Positions 9,682-18,150 of a stretch of 64,000 nucleotides of DNA are shown in pieces; positions within the stretch are counted from its first letter, which is position 1, and each line of letters opens with the position of its first letter. The notes below the pieces were generated by a model that had not been told where the DNA came from, did no database searches, and saw only the letters and a program-made list of their open reading frames with translations. The position numbers and the translations under genes are program-made. The stretch lies in assembly GCA_002371615.1 (NCBI GenBank), contig DFGA01000043.1, forward strand, positions 51,724 to 115,723. The letters are read 5' to 3'. Source of the stretch: Lachnospiraceae bacterium UBA3762. Lineage in GTDB: Bacteria > Bacillota > Clostridia > Lachnospirales > Lachnospiraceae.

Positions 9682-10935
9682 ATGACGGATATCGGTCGGA
9701 AATTGAAAACAAAAAAACGCTACGGCGTAGGGATTCTGGTGGCTTCATTTATTGTTTTATCGGCTTCTCTTGCCGGGCTGTTTGCAAAGGTCAGCTTAGA
9801 TCTGAACAATCCGTTTCAATATCATATGAGTATTAACGGAGGCTCCGGGCGGGAGTCTTCCGGCGATGACGGGTCAGCGGATTCTCTGAACGACTATAAT
9901 TATACAGTGAATATTTCCAAACACTGGCTTAATGATCCCGGGGGACCTCTTGAGAATTACGGAGCACAGTATGATAACGCTATAATCAACAATTCTTCCT
10001 ATGATCTTGTTAACTGGCACGTTATTATAAGTGTTCCCGTCCGGAACATAACAATAGACAGTTACTGGAACGGCGAATGGGATTATGACAAAAGCAAAGA
10101 TGAAATAACCATATATCCGGACGAAATGACCGAAACCATTAAGGCGGGCGAGACAGGAGGTTTCGGCGCTGTCATGATATCCGACGAGCTTATGAATTTT
10201 GATGAGGTAACCCTTGTAGGATGCAGATACAAGCCCGTCACAAAATATGTAATATTCTGGTTCATAATGGTGCTGCTTGTTGTCTGGGCAACATCGCTTA
10301 TAGCATATATTCTGTACAGATTCAGGGACAGAGACTACAGGAAAAATGCCGAAAGGCTTAATGATGTCATTTCCCAGACGATGACGACTTTTGCCAATTT
10401 CATCGATACGAAGGATGAATATACGAAGGGACACAGTGCAAGGGTTGCATACTATGCCCAGAAGATCGCAGAAAAGATGGGTATGAGCGAGGATGAGATA
10501 AGGGACATCGGTCACATCGGTCTGATGCATGACTGCGGAAAGCTTGCGACTCCGGAATATATTCTTAACAAGCCCGGAAAGCTTTCAGAAGATGAATTTG
10601 ATATAATGCGCCGTCATACAACGAACGGCGGAAATATCCTCAAGGATTTTACTGCTATAGAAGGGATACGGGACGGAGCTCTCTATCATCACGAAAGATA
10701 TGACGGGAAAGGATATATGCAGGGCCTTGCCGGAGAGGATATACCTCTTGTGGCACGTATCATAGGAGTTGCGGACGCTCTTGATGCCATGAACTCCGAC
10801 AGGTGCTACAGAAAGCATTTGCCGAAGGAAGAGATATTATCCGAACTTGAGACACATATGGGAAAGCAGTTTGATCCGAAGATAGCGCGGTTAACGATAG
10901 ACATGATCAAATCAGGGGAAATCTTTATCGAGTAA
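9682..10935 (+). CDS. Membrane-anchored HD-GYP domain phosphohydrolase
   Basis: A 417-residue protein with an N-terminal membrane helix (about 13-37), an extracytoplasmic region of about 150 residues that looks like a carbohydrate- or ligand-binding beta domain, a second helix (YVIFWFIMVLLVVW, near 190-215) and a cytoplasmic HD-GYP domain. The metal-binding HD pair is H283-D284 in HDCGK, and HHERYDGKGY lies at 336-345. The third residue of the GYP signature is Met346 instead of Pro, so cyclic-di-GMP hydrolysis is likely but not certain. ATG 9682 is chosen because GGAGG sits five bases upstream; an in-frame GTG at 9670 lacks a better site. Confidence 0.85.
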   Translation: MTDIGRKLKTKKRYGVGILVASFIVLSASLAGLFAKVSLDLNNPFQYHMSINGGSGRESSGDDGSADSLNDYNYTVNISKHWLNDPGGPLENYGAQYDNAIINNSSYDLVNWHVIISVPVRNITIDSYWNGEWDYDKSKDEITIYPDEMTETIKAGETGGFGAVMISDELMNFDEVTLVGCRYKPVTKYVIFWFIMVLLVVWATSLIAYILYRFRDRDYRKNAERLNDVISQTMTTFANFIDTKDEYTKGHSARVAYYAQKIAEKMGMSEDEIRDIGHIGLMHDCGKLATPEYILNKPGKLSEDEFDIMRRHTTNGGNILKDFTAIEGIRDGALYHHERYDGKGYMQGLAGEDIPLVARIIGVADALDAMNSDRCYRKHLPKEEILSELETHMGKQFDPKIARLTIDMIKSGEIFIE

Positions 10936-10968
10936 CAGGACTAACCTTTTGATTTTAAGAAAAAGTGC

Positions 10969-10997
10969 TTGATTATATCGAAGCGTTGCGTTATAAT
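10969..10997 (+). promoter_or_regulatory. Sigma-A-type promoter for rpmE
   Basis: TTGATT at 10969-10974 and TATAAT at 10992-10997 with a 17-base spacer. The transcript would have a leader of about 70 bases containing a GCCC-AAAA-GGGC hairpin at about 11030-11041, a candidate for autogenous control of L31. Confidence 0.7.
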
Positions 10998-11071
10998 CGA
11001 CGTGCTGTTTGTAAATTGTATGATTTTCGCCCAAAAGGGCGGGCAATATATTAGGATTTGAGGTGAACAAG

Positions 11072-11272
11072 ATGAAGGAAGGAATACATCCCGCGTACTA
11101 TCAGGCAACAGTTACTTGTAACTGCGGCAACACATTTGTAACGGGTTCTACAAAAGAAGACATCCACGTTGAGATCTGTTCGAAGTGCCATTCGTTCTAC
11201 ACAGGACAGCAGAAGGGTGCCAGAACCGACGGACGTATTGATAAGTTCAACAAGAAGTACGGCGTTAAATAA
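11072..11272 (+). CDS. rpmE: 50S ribosomal protein L31, zinc-binding form
   Basis: A 66-residue ribosomal protein of the large subunit. The N-terminus MKEGIHPAYY is the family's conserved opening, so ATG 11072 is chosen over the in-frame GTG at 11063. Cysteines C16, C18, C36 and C39 (CNC and CSKC) form the zinc site of the C+ type L31, the form used when zinc is sufficient. The order rpmE-DUF1385-prmC-prfA is conserved in Clostridia. Confidence 0.98.
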   Translation: MKEGIHPAYYQATVTCNCGNTFVTGSTKEDIHVEICSKCHSFYTGQQKGARTDGRIDKFNKKYGVK

Positions 11273-11280
11273 GAAAACCA

Positions 11281-11306
11281 ATGAGTGCTTCGGCACTCAT
11301 TTTTAT
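11281..11306 (+). terminator. Rho-independent terminator after rpmE
   Basis: A perfect 8-bp stem ATGAGTGC / GCACTCAT with a TTCG tetraloop is followed by TTTTTATT. It separates rpmE from the DUF1385 operon or attenuates read-through into it. Confidence 0.92.
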
Positions 11307-11338
11307 TATCACCGGTAGTTTTGACATCTTAATTATTT

Positions 11339-12289
11339 ATGAAGAAGAACAAGAAGAAGACCAGATATTCCGGAATAGGCGGCCAGGCCGTTCTTGAAGG
11401 GATCATGATGAAGAATAAGGACAAGTATTCCGTAGCCGTTCGTACTCCTGAAGGGGATATAGATGTAATGGTTGAGGAATACGAGTCTTTTGCTCCTGCT
11501 AAAGCACTTAACCGGATACCGTTCATCCGCGGAGTGTTCAATTTTGTGGACTCACTCATACTCGGAATCAGAACGCTTAACTATTCAGCTTCTTTCTATG
11601 AAGAAGAGCAGGATACCCATAAGAAGGACAAAATACTTGACCGTATATTCAAGGACCATACGGAGAAAGTCCTGTCAACCGTAACAGTGATATTTTCAAT
11701 AGCGATTGCGGTCGGATTGTTTATCCTGCTTCCTTATTATCTCTCAAGGCTTCTTTCAAAAGTTATAGTCAGCGACACCGCACTTGCTGTGCTTGAGGGC
11801 GTCATTCGTGTTGCGATCTTTGTGGGTTATATTGTTCTTATATCGTGCATGAGGGATATCCGCAGGGTATTCATGTACCACGGAGCCGAGCATAAGTGTA
11901 TTAACTGCATAGAGACCGGACATGAGCTTACGGTCGAGAATGTGAGAAAATCATCCCGTGAGCACAAACGCTGCGGAACAAGTTTCCTGTTTTTTGTAAT
12001 ATTTATCAGCGTTATTCTCTTCATATTTATCAGAGTGGAAGACCCGTTTGCGAGAGTTGCCATAAGAATACTGCTGATTCCCGTAATTGCATCAATATCT
12101 TACGAAATAATCAGACTGGCCGGAAGAAGCAACAACATATTCGTAAGGATACTGTCAGCTCCCGGTATGTGGCTTCAGCGCCTTACAACAAGGGAACCTG
12201 ACGATTCCATGATAGAAGTCGGTATTGCAGCCGTAGACGCTGTGTTTGAATGGAAGGAATATCTGCGGATCGAAAAGAATGACTTATAG
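11339..12289 (+). CDS. DUF1385 family membrane protein
   Basis: A 316-residue protein of the YqhQ/DUF1385 family. It has the conserved N-terminal YSGIGGQAVLEGIMM motif, a central pair of membrane helices (about 115-140 and 150-175), the conserved YHGAEHKCINCIE segment and a further helical pair near 215-260. The cytoplasmic motifs suggest a metal or nucleotide site, but the biochemical role is unknown. No ribosome site precedes the ATG, which is unusual for this window. It overlaps prmC by eleven bases, so it heads the prmC-prfA operon. Confidence 0.88.
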   Translation: MKKNKKKTRYSGIGGQAVLEGIMMKNKDKYSVAVRTPEGDIDVMVEEYESFAPAKALNRIPFIRGVFNFVDSLILGIRTLNYSASFYEEEQDTHKKDKILDRIFKDHTEKVLSTVTVIFSIAIAVGLFILLPYYLSRLLSKVIVSDTALAVLEGVIRVAIFVGYIVLISCMRDIRRVFMYHGAEHKCINCIETGHELTVENVRKSSREHKRCGTSFLFFVIFISVILFIFIRVEDPFARVAIRILLIPVIASISYEIIRLAGRSNNIFVRILSAPGMWLQRLTTREPDDSMIEVGIAAVDAVFEWKEYLRIEKNDL

Positions 12290-13142
12290 CGAACTATACA
12301 GAAACGGCACAGGTGTATTGTCCCGCGCCGGCATACCCGAAGCAGCCTTGGATGCAAGGCTGCTTTTGGAATTTATAACGGGATGTGACCGCACAAGACT
12401 CCTTACGGATCCGGATACACCGGTTAGCGATAAAGATGCCAAGGCATATGAGACAGTGCTTTCCAAAAGGGCAAATCATATACCGCTTCAACAGCTGACG
12501 GGGAGCTGTAATTTTATGGGTATTGATTTTGCGGTAAACGATAAGGTGCTGATCCCAAGGCAGGACAGTGAATGCCTTGTGGAAGAGGCAATGCGGTACG
12601 TGACTGACGGATCGGACATACTTGATATGTGTACCGGAAGCGGGTGCCTGTTGTTATCACTGATGCATTACAAGAACAACTGCCGCGGTGTCGGAGTCGA
12701 TATATCCGAAGAAGCTCTTGAAATAGCAGGCAGGAATCTTGAAATGCTACGCCGGGACGGAGGCTTAAACGGAGGAGATGCGGTTCTTTTGCAGGGAGAT
12801 CTGTATGAGGCTCTTGGAGAACATAACCGTAAATATGACTTTATTATCTCCAATCCGCCCTACATCAGAAGCGATGTCATTTCAACGCTTATGCCCGAAG
12901 TAAGAGATCATGAGCCCCGCATTGCCCTTGACGGAGGGGACGACGGACTTGACTTCTACCGCGGGATCATAAGCGGAGCCCCTGCTCATCTTGCAAATTA
13001 CGGAATGCTCTTTCTTGAGATAGGATTCGACCAGGCGGAGGATGTGTCGCGCATCCTTAACGAAGCCGGCTTTCGCGACATATCCGTCATCAAAGATTAC
13101 AGCGGAAATGACAGGGTAATTTCTGCGAGATATAGAGTCTAG
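12279..13142 (+). CDS. prmC: Release factor glutamine methyltransferase PrmC
   Basis: An S-adenosylmethionine-dependent enzyme that N5-methylates the glutamine of the GGQ motif of release factors, here most directly PrfA encoded next door. The protein has 287 residues with an N-terminal helical domain and a Rossmann methyltransferase domain. The SAM motif LDMCTGSGCLLLS starts near residue 110, and the catalytic NPPY is N192-Y195. ATG 12279 lies inside the end of the upstream gene and gives the conserved MTYSELYRNG start. Confidence 0.95.
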   Translation: MTYSELYRNGTGVLSRAGIPEAALDARLLLEFITGCDRTRLLTDPDTPVSDKDAKAYETVLSKRANHIPLQQLTGSCNFMGIDFAVNDKVLIPRQDSECLVEEAMRYVTDGSDILDMCTGSGCLLLSLMHYKNNCRGVGVDISEEALEIAGRNLEMLRRDGGLNGGDAVLLQGDLYEALGEHNRKYDFIISNPPYIRSDVISTLMPEVRDHEPRIALDGGDDGLDFYRGIISGAPAHLANYGMLFLEIGFDQAEDVSRILNEAGFRDISVIKDYSGNDRVISARYRV

Positions 13143-13162
13143 TCACCATGTTGAAATAATCT

Positions 13163-13340
13163 GGACCATTTAAAGCGGGTGTCTGCAGGGATGCCGCAAA
13201 GCGAGTTCCGCAGACGCGAAGGCTTTCCTGAAGCGTCGAGGACTGTTTGAGCGAATATCCCGCATTGAAGATGCGGGATGCCATCGCGGCGAGCGACCGG
13301 CGCCCTGTCAGACAGGTCCCGCTTTCGGTGAAAATAGTCC
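13163..13340 (+). ncRNA. Highly folded element before prfA (structured RNA or palindromic repeat)
   Basis: The 247-base prmC-prfA gap contains an element closed by GGAC/GTCC (13163-13166 with 13337-13340), ATTT/AAAT, and AAAGCGGG/CCCGCTTT (13172-13179 with 13318-13325). Inside are separate hairpins: GTCTGC/GCAGAC with nested GGGA/TTCC and CGC/GCG; ACGC..AGG/CCT..GCGT; a perfect 9-bp ATCCCGCAT/ATGCGGGAT (13257-13279); and CCTGT/ACAGG (13304-13316). It looks like a multibranched RNA of about 180 nt, or an intergenic repeat of the REP/MITE kind. I do not recognise a known family. No T run follows it. Confidence 0.5.
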
Positions 13341-13389
13341 GGTTAATTGTCAGATAAAGAACTAACCGAGGATTAGAAAGGATACAGAT

Positions 13390-14457
13390 ATGTTTGACAA
13401 ATTAGAAGACCTTCTTGTGCGTTACGAGGAGCTTATGAGTGAACTTGCGGAACCCGGTGTCGCAGACGATGCGGCACGCTTCAAACGTCTTATGAAGGAG
13501 CAAAGTGACCTTGCTCCGATAGTTGAGACATACTCCGAGTACAAAAAGAGCAAACAGGACATAGAGGACAGCCTTGAGATGCTCGAGGCCGAATCCGACG
13601 ATGAAATGCGTGAAATGCTTAAAGAAGAGCTTTCCGACGCAAAAGAAAATGTGGCTAAGCTTGAAGATAAACTTAAGATACTTCTGCTTCCGAAAGATCC
13701 GAACGATGACAAAAACGTTATCGTGGAGATCCGTGCGGGTGCCGGCGGAGACGAGGCAGCATTGTTTGCGGCCGAAATATACAGGATGTACGTTCATTAC
13801 GCCGAGGGGCGCGGCTGGAAGGTCGAGACGATGGAAGCGGACGAGATCGGCATCGGCGGAATGAAGTCGGTTACGTTTATGATCACGGGACAGGGTGCAT
13901 ATTCCGTCATGAAGTATGAGAGCGGCGTGCACCGTGTACAGCGTGTTCCGGAGACCGAAAGCGGTGGCAGGATACACACATCCACCATATCGGTTGCGGT
14001 TATGCCCGAGGCAGAAGAAGTCGATGTCGTTATCGACGAGAAGGATATAAGGATAGATGTCATGAGGGCTTCCGGAAACGGTGGACAGTGTGTCAATACA
14101 ACCGATTCGGCAGTAAGACTGACCCACTATCCCACAGGCATAGTGATCTATTCGCAGACCGAAAAATCACAGCTTCAGAACAAAGCAAAGGCATTTGCCC
14201 TGCTTCGTGCCAAACTGTATGACATAGAACAGCAAAAAGCACATGACGCCGAAGCTGAACTTCGCAAGAGCCAGATCGGTACGGGAGACCGGTCCGAGAA
14301 GATCAGGACATATAACTTTCCGCAGGGAAGAGTTACCGATCACAGAATCGGCCTTACACTGTACAAGCTCGACAAGGTAATGAACGGAGATTTACAGGAG
14401 ATTATAGACGCGTGCATCGCTGCCGATCAGGCCGCCAAATTAGTGAAGATGCAATAG
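13390..14457 (+). CDS. prfA: Peptide chain release factor 1
   Basis: A class I release factor that reads UAA and UAG and triggers peptidyl-tRNA hydrolysis. It has 355 residues, the normal RF1 length. The catalytic GGQ is at 231-233 in RASGNGGQCVNT. The RVPETESGGRIHTS segment carries the RF1-type P-x-T recognition tripeptide and not the SPF of RF2. An AGAAAGGA ribosome site precedes the ATG. Its methylase PrmC is encoded upstream in the same operon, separated by the folded element. Confidence 0.97.
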   Translation: MFDKLEDLLVRYEELMSELAEPGVADDAARFKRLMKEQSDLAPIVETYSEYKKSKQDIEDSLEMLEAESDDEMREMLKEELSDAKENVAKLEDKLKILLLPKDPNDDKNVIVEIRAGAGGDEAALFAAEIYRMYVHYAEGRGWKVETMEADEIGIGGMKSVTFMITGQGAYSVMKYESGVHRVQRVPETESGGRIHTSTISVAVMPEAEEVDVVIDEKDIRIDVMRASGNGGQCVNTTDSAVRLTHYPTGIVIYSQTEKSQLQNKAKAFALLRAKLYDIEQQKAHDAEAELRKSQIGTGDRSEKIRTYNFPQGRVTDHRIGLTLYKLDKVMNGDLQEIIDACIAADQAAKLVKMQ

Positions 14458-14468
14458 GAGAAAACAAC

Positions 14469-16229
14469 ATGGTTCTTAGAAGACTGGTCAAATCTATCCG
14501 GCAGTACATGCCAAGTACCATAGCAACACCGCTTCTTGTGTCCGGCGAGGTAGTTCTTGAGTGTACGATACCGTTTTATATCGCGGAACTTGTCAACCGT
14601 ATCAAAGACGGTGCAAGTGTATCCGAGATCGCAAGCTTCGGCGGTATTCTTGCAATTATGGCCATAGGAAGCCTTTTATTCGGAATGCTTGCGGGAATGA
14701 CATGCGCAACGGCAAGCTGCGGTTTCGGCAAGAATCTGCGGATGGATATGTATGATGCCGTTAATGATTTTTCCTTTGATAATATTGACAGATTCTCGAC
14801 GAGTTCTCTCGTGACAAGGATGACGACCGACGTTACAAACGTTCAGAATGCTTTTATGATGCTGACAAGGATTGCGGTTCGTGCACCTTTTATGATGATA
14901 TTTGCCTTTGTTATGGCATTTCGGCTGGGCGGCCGTATGGCATGGATATTTGCATTTGTGACTCCCGTCCTTGCGGGAACCCTCATTCTTGTGGCCAGCC
15001 GGGCAATGCCTCTGTTTCGAAGGATATTCAAAAAATATGACCGCATGAACGAATCGGTTGAAGAGAATATCGTGGGAATGCGCGTCGTAAAATCATTCGT
15101 CAGGGAAGAATTCGAACAGCAGAAGTTTGATGAGGCATCGGAAGAGGTACGGCGTGATTTTACAAGGGCGGAAAAGATCCTTGCCTGGAATGCCCCTGTA
15201 ATGCAGTTCTGCCTGTATGTTGTAATGGCATTTGTCCTCTCTTTCGGGTCATATGTTGTAATCTCAACGATGGGTATGGAGTTTGATGTAGGACAGATAT
15301 CCGCAATGCTTACATACAGCTTCATGATACTTTCATCACTTATGATGATATCAATGATCTTTGTAATGGTAACCCTTGCATCAGAGTCGGCTGCGAGAAT
15401 AGCGGAGGTACTTGATGCCGTTCCCAATATTGTAAGCCCCGATCCCGAGACGGCAGTCGAATCGGTAGCGGACGGTTCGATAGAATTTGAAAATGTAAAC
15501 TATGCTTATGCGGCAAACCCGGATAACGATGTTCTTTCAGATATCAACCTGAAGATAGCCTCCGGTGAGACGGTGGGAATAATAGGATCTACCGGAAGCG
15601 GAAAATCATCCCTTGTACAGCTTATCCCGAGACTGTACGACGTAAAGAGCGGAATTGTTAAAGTCGGTGGGGTAAATGTTAAGGATTACGATCTGAATGT
15701 TCTTCGCAATTCGGTCGCTATGGTCCTTCAGAAGAATGTCCTGTTTGAGGGCACGATAAAGGATAATCTTCGCTGGGGGAATCCCGATGCCACGCTTGAA
15801 GAGATGAAGGAAGCGTGTCATCTGTCATGCGCGGATGAGTTTATCGATTCAAAAGAAGGGGGATACGATTACCGTATAGATCACGGCGGGGCAAACATTT
15901 CCGGCGGACAAAAACAGAGACTGTGTATTGCAAGAGCACTTCTCAAGAAACCGAAGATCATAATCTTTGACGATTCAACAAGTGCGGTAGATACGAAGAC
16001 CGATGCGCTGATCCGCCAGGGAATGCGCAAGTTCATTCCGGAGACGACCAAGATCATCATCGCTCAGCGAACAGCTTCCGTTGAAGATGCGGACAAGATA
16101 ATCGTTATAGATGGTGGGCGTATCGCTGCAGTCGGAACCCATAAAGAATTATTAAATAACAGTGATATTTATCGCGAGATACACACATCACAGAATAGCG
16201 GAAGAGGAGGTGCAGACGATGGCAGGTAA
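14469..16229 (+). CDS. ABC exporter half-transporter with degenerate ATP site
   Basis: A 586-residue type I exporter: six membrane helices (about 15-310) and a nucleotide-binding domain with Walker A GSTGSGKSS at 373-381 and signature SGGQKQR. The catalytic carboxylate after Walker B is Asp, not Glu (FDDSTSAVD, D501-D502), and the switch His is Gln (IIIAQRTASV). These are the hallmarks of the degenerate half of a heterodimeric exporter such as TM287 of TM287/288. The partner overlaps downstream. ATG 14469 is preferred, with AGGAG near prfA's stop as ribosome site. The substrate is unknown: drug, lipid or peptide. Confidence 0.92.
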   Translation: MVLRRLVKSIRQYMPSTIATPLLVSGEVVLECTIPFYIAELVNRIKDGASVSEIASFGGILAIMAIGSLLFGMLAGMTCATASCGFGKNLRMDMYDAVNDFSFDNIDRFSTSSLVTRMTTDVTNVQNAFMMLTRIAVRAPFMMIFAFVMAFRLGGRMAWIFAFVTPVLAGTLILVASRAMPLFRRIFKKYDRMNESVEENIVGMRVVKSFVREEFEQQKFDEASEEVRRDFTRAEKILAWNAPVMQFCLYVVMAFVLSFGSYVVISTMGMEFDVGQISAMLTYSFMILSSLMMISMIFVMVTLASESAARIAEVLDAVPNIVSPDPETAVESVADGSIEFENVNYAYAANPDNDVLSDINLKIASGETVGIIGSTGSGKSSLVQLIPRLYDVKSGIVKVGGVNVKDYDLNVLRNSVAMVLQKNVLFEGTIKDNLRWGNPDATLEEMKEACHLSCADEFIDSKEGGYDYRIDHGGANISGGQKQRLCIARALLKKPKIIIFDDSTSAVDTKTDALIRQGMRKFIPETTKIIIAQRTASVEDADKIIVIDGGRIAAVGTHKELLNNSDIYREIHTSQNSGRGGADDGR

Positions 16230-18150
16230 CGGACCCGGAAGAAGAAGACCGGGACTTGCACCCGGGGAAAAGCTTTCAAAAGGAATAGTTAAGAGAGTTG
16301 TTAAGGATATATTTTCCTTCTATCCTGTAATGCTGCCGGTCGTTATGGTGTGCATAATACTTTCGTCACTTATCTCTTCAATGCCTTCGATCTTCCAGCA
16401 GAAAATAATCGCAGTCATTGAAAGATCATATAAGAGCGGAGACTGGGCAGGCGTTAAGAGTGAGATATTCAGATACATTTTTGTGCTTGTATCCATGTAT
16501 GTCGTATCACTTGCGGCAACTATAGCATTTAACCAGATGATGGCAACGATCACCCAGGGAACCCTCAAGAAAATGAGAGGAAAGCTCTTCAACAAAATGG
16601 AGATGCTTCCTATAAAGTTTTTCGACCGCAAACCCGTGGGAGATACCATGAGTCTGTACACGAATGATATAGATGCACTTCGCCAGATGGTATCCCAGAG
16701 CTTTCCGCAGATGCTTAGTACTGTTGTAATGGTAATAACTGTAATGGGTATTATGCTCTACTACAGTGTATATATGACTGCCGTAATACTGTTGGGAGTT
16801 GCCGCAATGACCGTTATCACCAAATTTATCGGAGGCGGAAGCGCCAAGTACTTTTTCAAGCAGCAGCAGGCGATAGGTAAGGCGGAAGGTTATATTCAGG
16901 AGACTATAAGCGGAGCCAAGGTGGTTAAAGTATTCTGCCATGAGAAGGAATGCCGTGGAGATTTTGAAAAACTCAATGATGAATTGTTTACGGTAGCTTC
17001 CCGTGCAAACAAGTATGCCAATACGTTAGGCCCGATCCTTAATAATATGGGAAATATTCTCTATGTTATTGTCGGAATAACGGGAGGATTCTTTATCTCC
17101 GCAAACATTAAGAATATTGGTATAGGCGGTATGCCTTTTTCCATCAGTCTTGTTGTTCCGTTCCTTGGGATGACCAGAATGTTCTGCGGACAGATAGGTC
17201 AGATATCCAACCAGATAAATGCGGTCGTTGCCGGTCTTGCCGGATGTGAGAGAATATACAGGGTCATGGATGAGGAACCTGAAGCTGACGAAGGTTATGT
17301 TCATCTTGTTAATGTTTATGAGAAAGACGGAGAACTTGTGGAGACGGATGATGACACCAAAATGTGGGCATGGAAGCACCCTCACAAAGAGCAGGGTACT
17401 GTTACCTACACACCGCTTCGCGGTGATATAGTTCTTGACGGGGTTGATTTTTCGTATGACGGGGAGAAGCAGGTGCTGTTTGATGTTTCGCTTTATGCGA
17501 AACCCGGTCAGAAGGTTGCCTTTGTCGGGGCGACCGGTGCAGGCAAGACAACTATCACCAATCTTTTGAACAGGTTTTATGACATTGCCGACGGCAAGAT
17601 CAGATATGACGGAATCAACATCAACAAGATCTGCAAGGTTGATCTTCGTCATGCGGTCGGAATCGTTCTTCAGGATACGAACCTGTTTACCGGAACCGTT
17701 ATGGACAACATCCGGTACGGAAAACTCACAGCTACGGATGAGGAATGCATCAAAGCTGCGAAACTTGCGGGTGCACATGATTTTATCTCCCATCTGCCGG
17801 AAGGTTATAATACGGTGATCTCGGGCAACGCTTCCAATCTTTCACAGGGGCAGAGGCAGCTTTTGTCCATTGCAAGAGTAGCGGTAGCGGATCCGCCGGT
17901 TATGATACTCGATGAAGCGACAAGTTCGATAGATACGAGAACAGAGGCCATTGTACAGCGCGGAATGGATGCGCTTATGAAAGGCAGGACAACTTTTGTG
18001 ATCGCGCACAGATTATCGACTGTCAAGAATTCGGATGTTATAATAGTACTTGATCATGGTCACATCATAGAACGCGGTGACCACGATGAGCTTATTGCAG
18101 CGAAAGGGCAGTACTACAGACTCTATACGGGAGCATTTGAACTTGAATAG
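16219..18150 (+). CDS. ABC exporter half-transporter with consensus ATP site
   Basis: The 643-residue partner of the preceding half-transporter. It has six membrane helices, Walker A GATGAGKTT, a signature LSQGQRQ, canonical Walker B glutamate in LDEATSSID, and switch His in FVIAHRLSTV. About 50 extra residues, rich in charged and aromatic residues, lie between the last helix and the ATPase domain, seen in other second subunits of this type. GAGGAGGTG precedes the ATG, which overlaps the previous gene by eleven bases, so the two are co-translated in a 1:1 ratio. Confidence 0.92.
   Translation: MAGNGPGRRRPGLAPGEKLSKGIVKRVVKDIFSFYPVMLPVVMVCIILSSLISSMPSIFQQKIIAVIERSYKSGDWAGVKSEIFRYIFVLVSMYVVSLAATIAFNQMMATITQGTLKKMRGKLFNKMEMLPIKFFDRKPVGDTMSLYTNDIDALRQMVSQSFPQMLSTVVMVITVMGIMLYYSVYMTAVILLGVAAMTVITKFIGGGSAKYFFKQQQAIGKAEGYIQETISGAKVVKVFCHEKECRGDFEKLNDELFTVASRANKYANTLGPILNNMGNILYVIVGITGGFFISANIKNIGIGGMPFSISLVVPFLGMTRMFCGQIGQISNQINAVVAGLAGCERIYRVMDEEPEADEGYVHLVNVYEKDGELVETDDDTKMWAWKHPHKEQGTVTYTPLRGDIVLDGVDFSYDGEKQVLFDVSLYAKPGQKVAFVGATGAGKTTITNLLNRFYDIADGKIRYDGININKICKVDLRHAVGIVLQDTNLFTGTVMDNIRYGKLTATDEECIKAAKLAGAHDFISHLPEGYNTVISGNASNLSQGQRQLLSIARVAVADPPVMILDEATSSIDTRTEAIVQRGMDALMKGRTTFVIAHRLSTVKNSDVIIVLDHGHIIERGDHDELIAAKGQYYRLYTGAFELE

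Noticed and set aside
13090..13284. Open frame on the minus strand over the prmC-prfA gap
   Set aside because: It follows the palindromic arms of the folded element, runs into the prmC gene antisense and has no ribosome site; the stretch is better explained as a structured or repetitive element.
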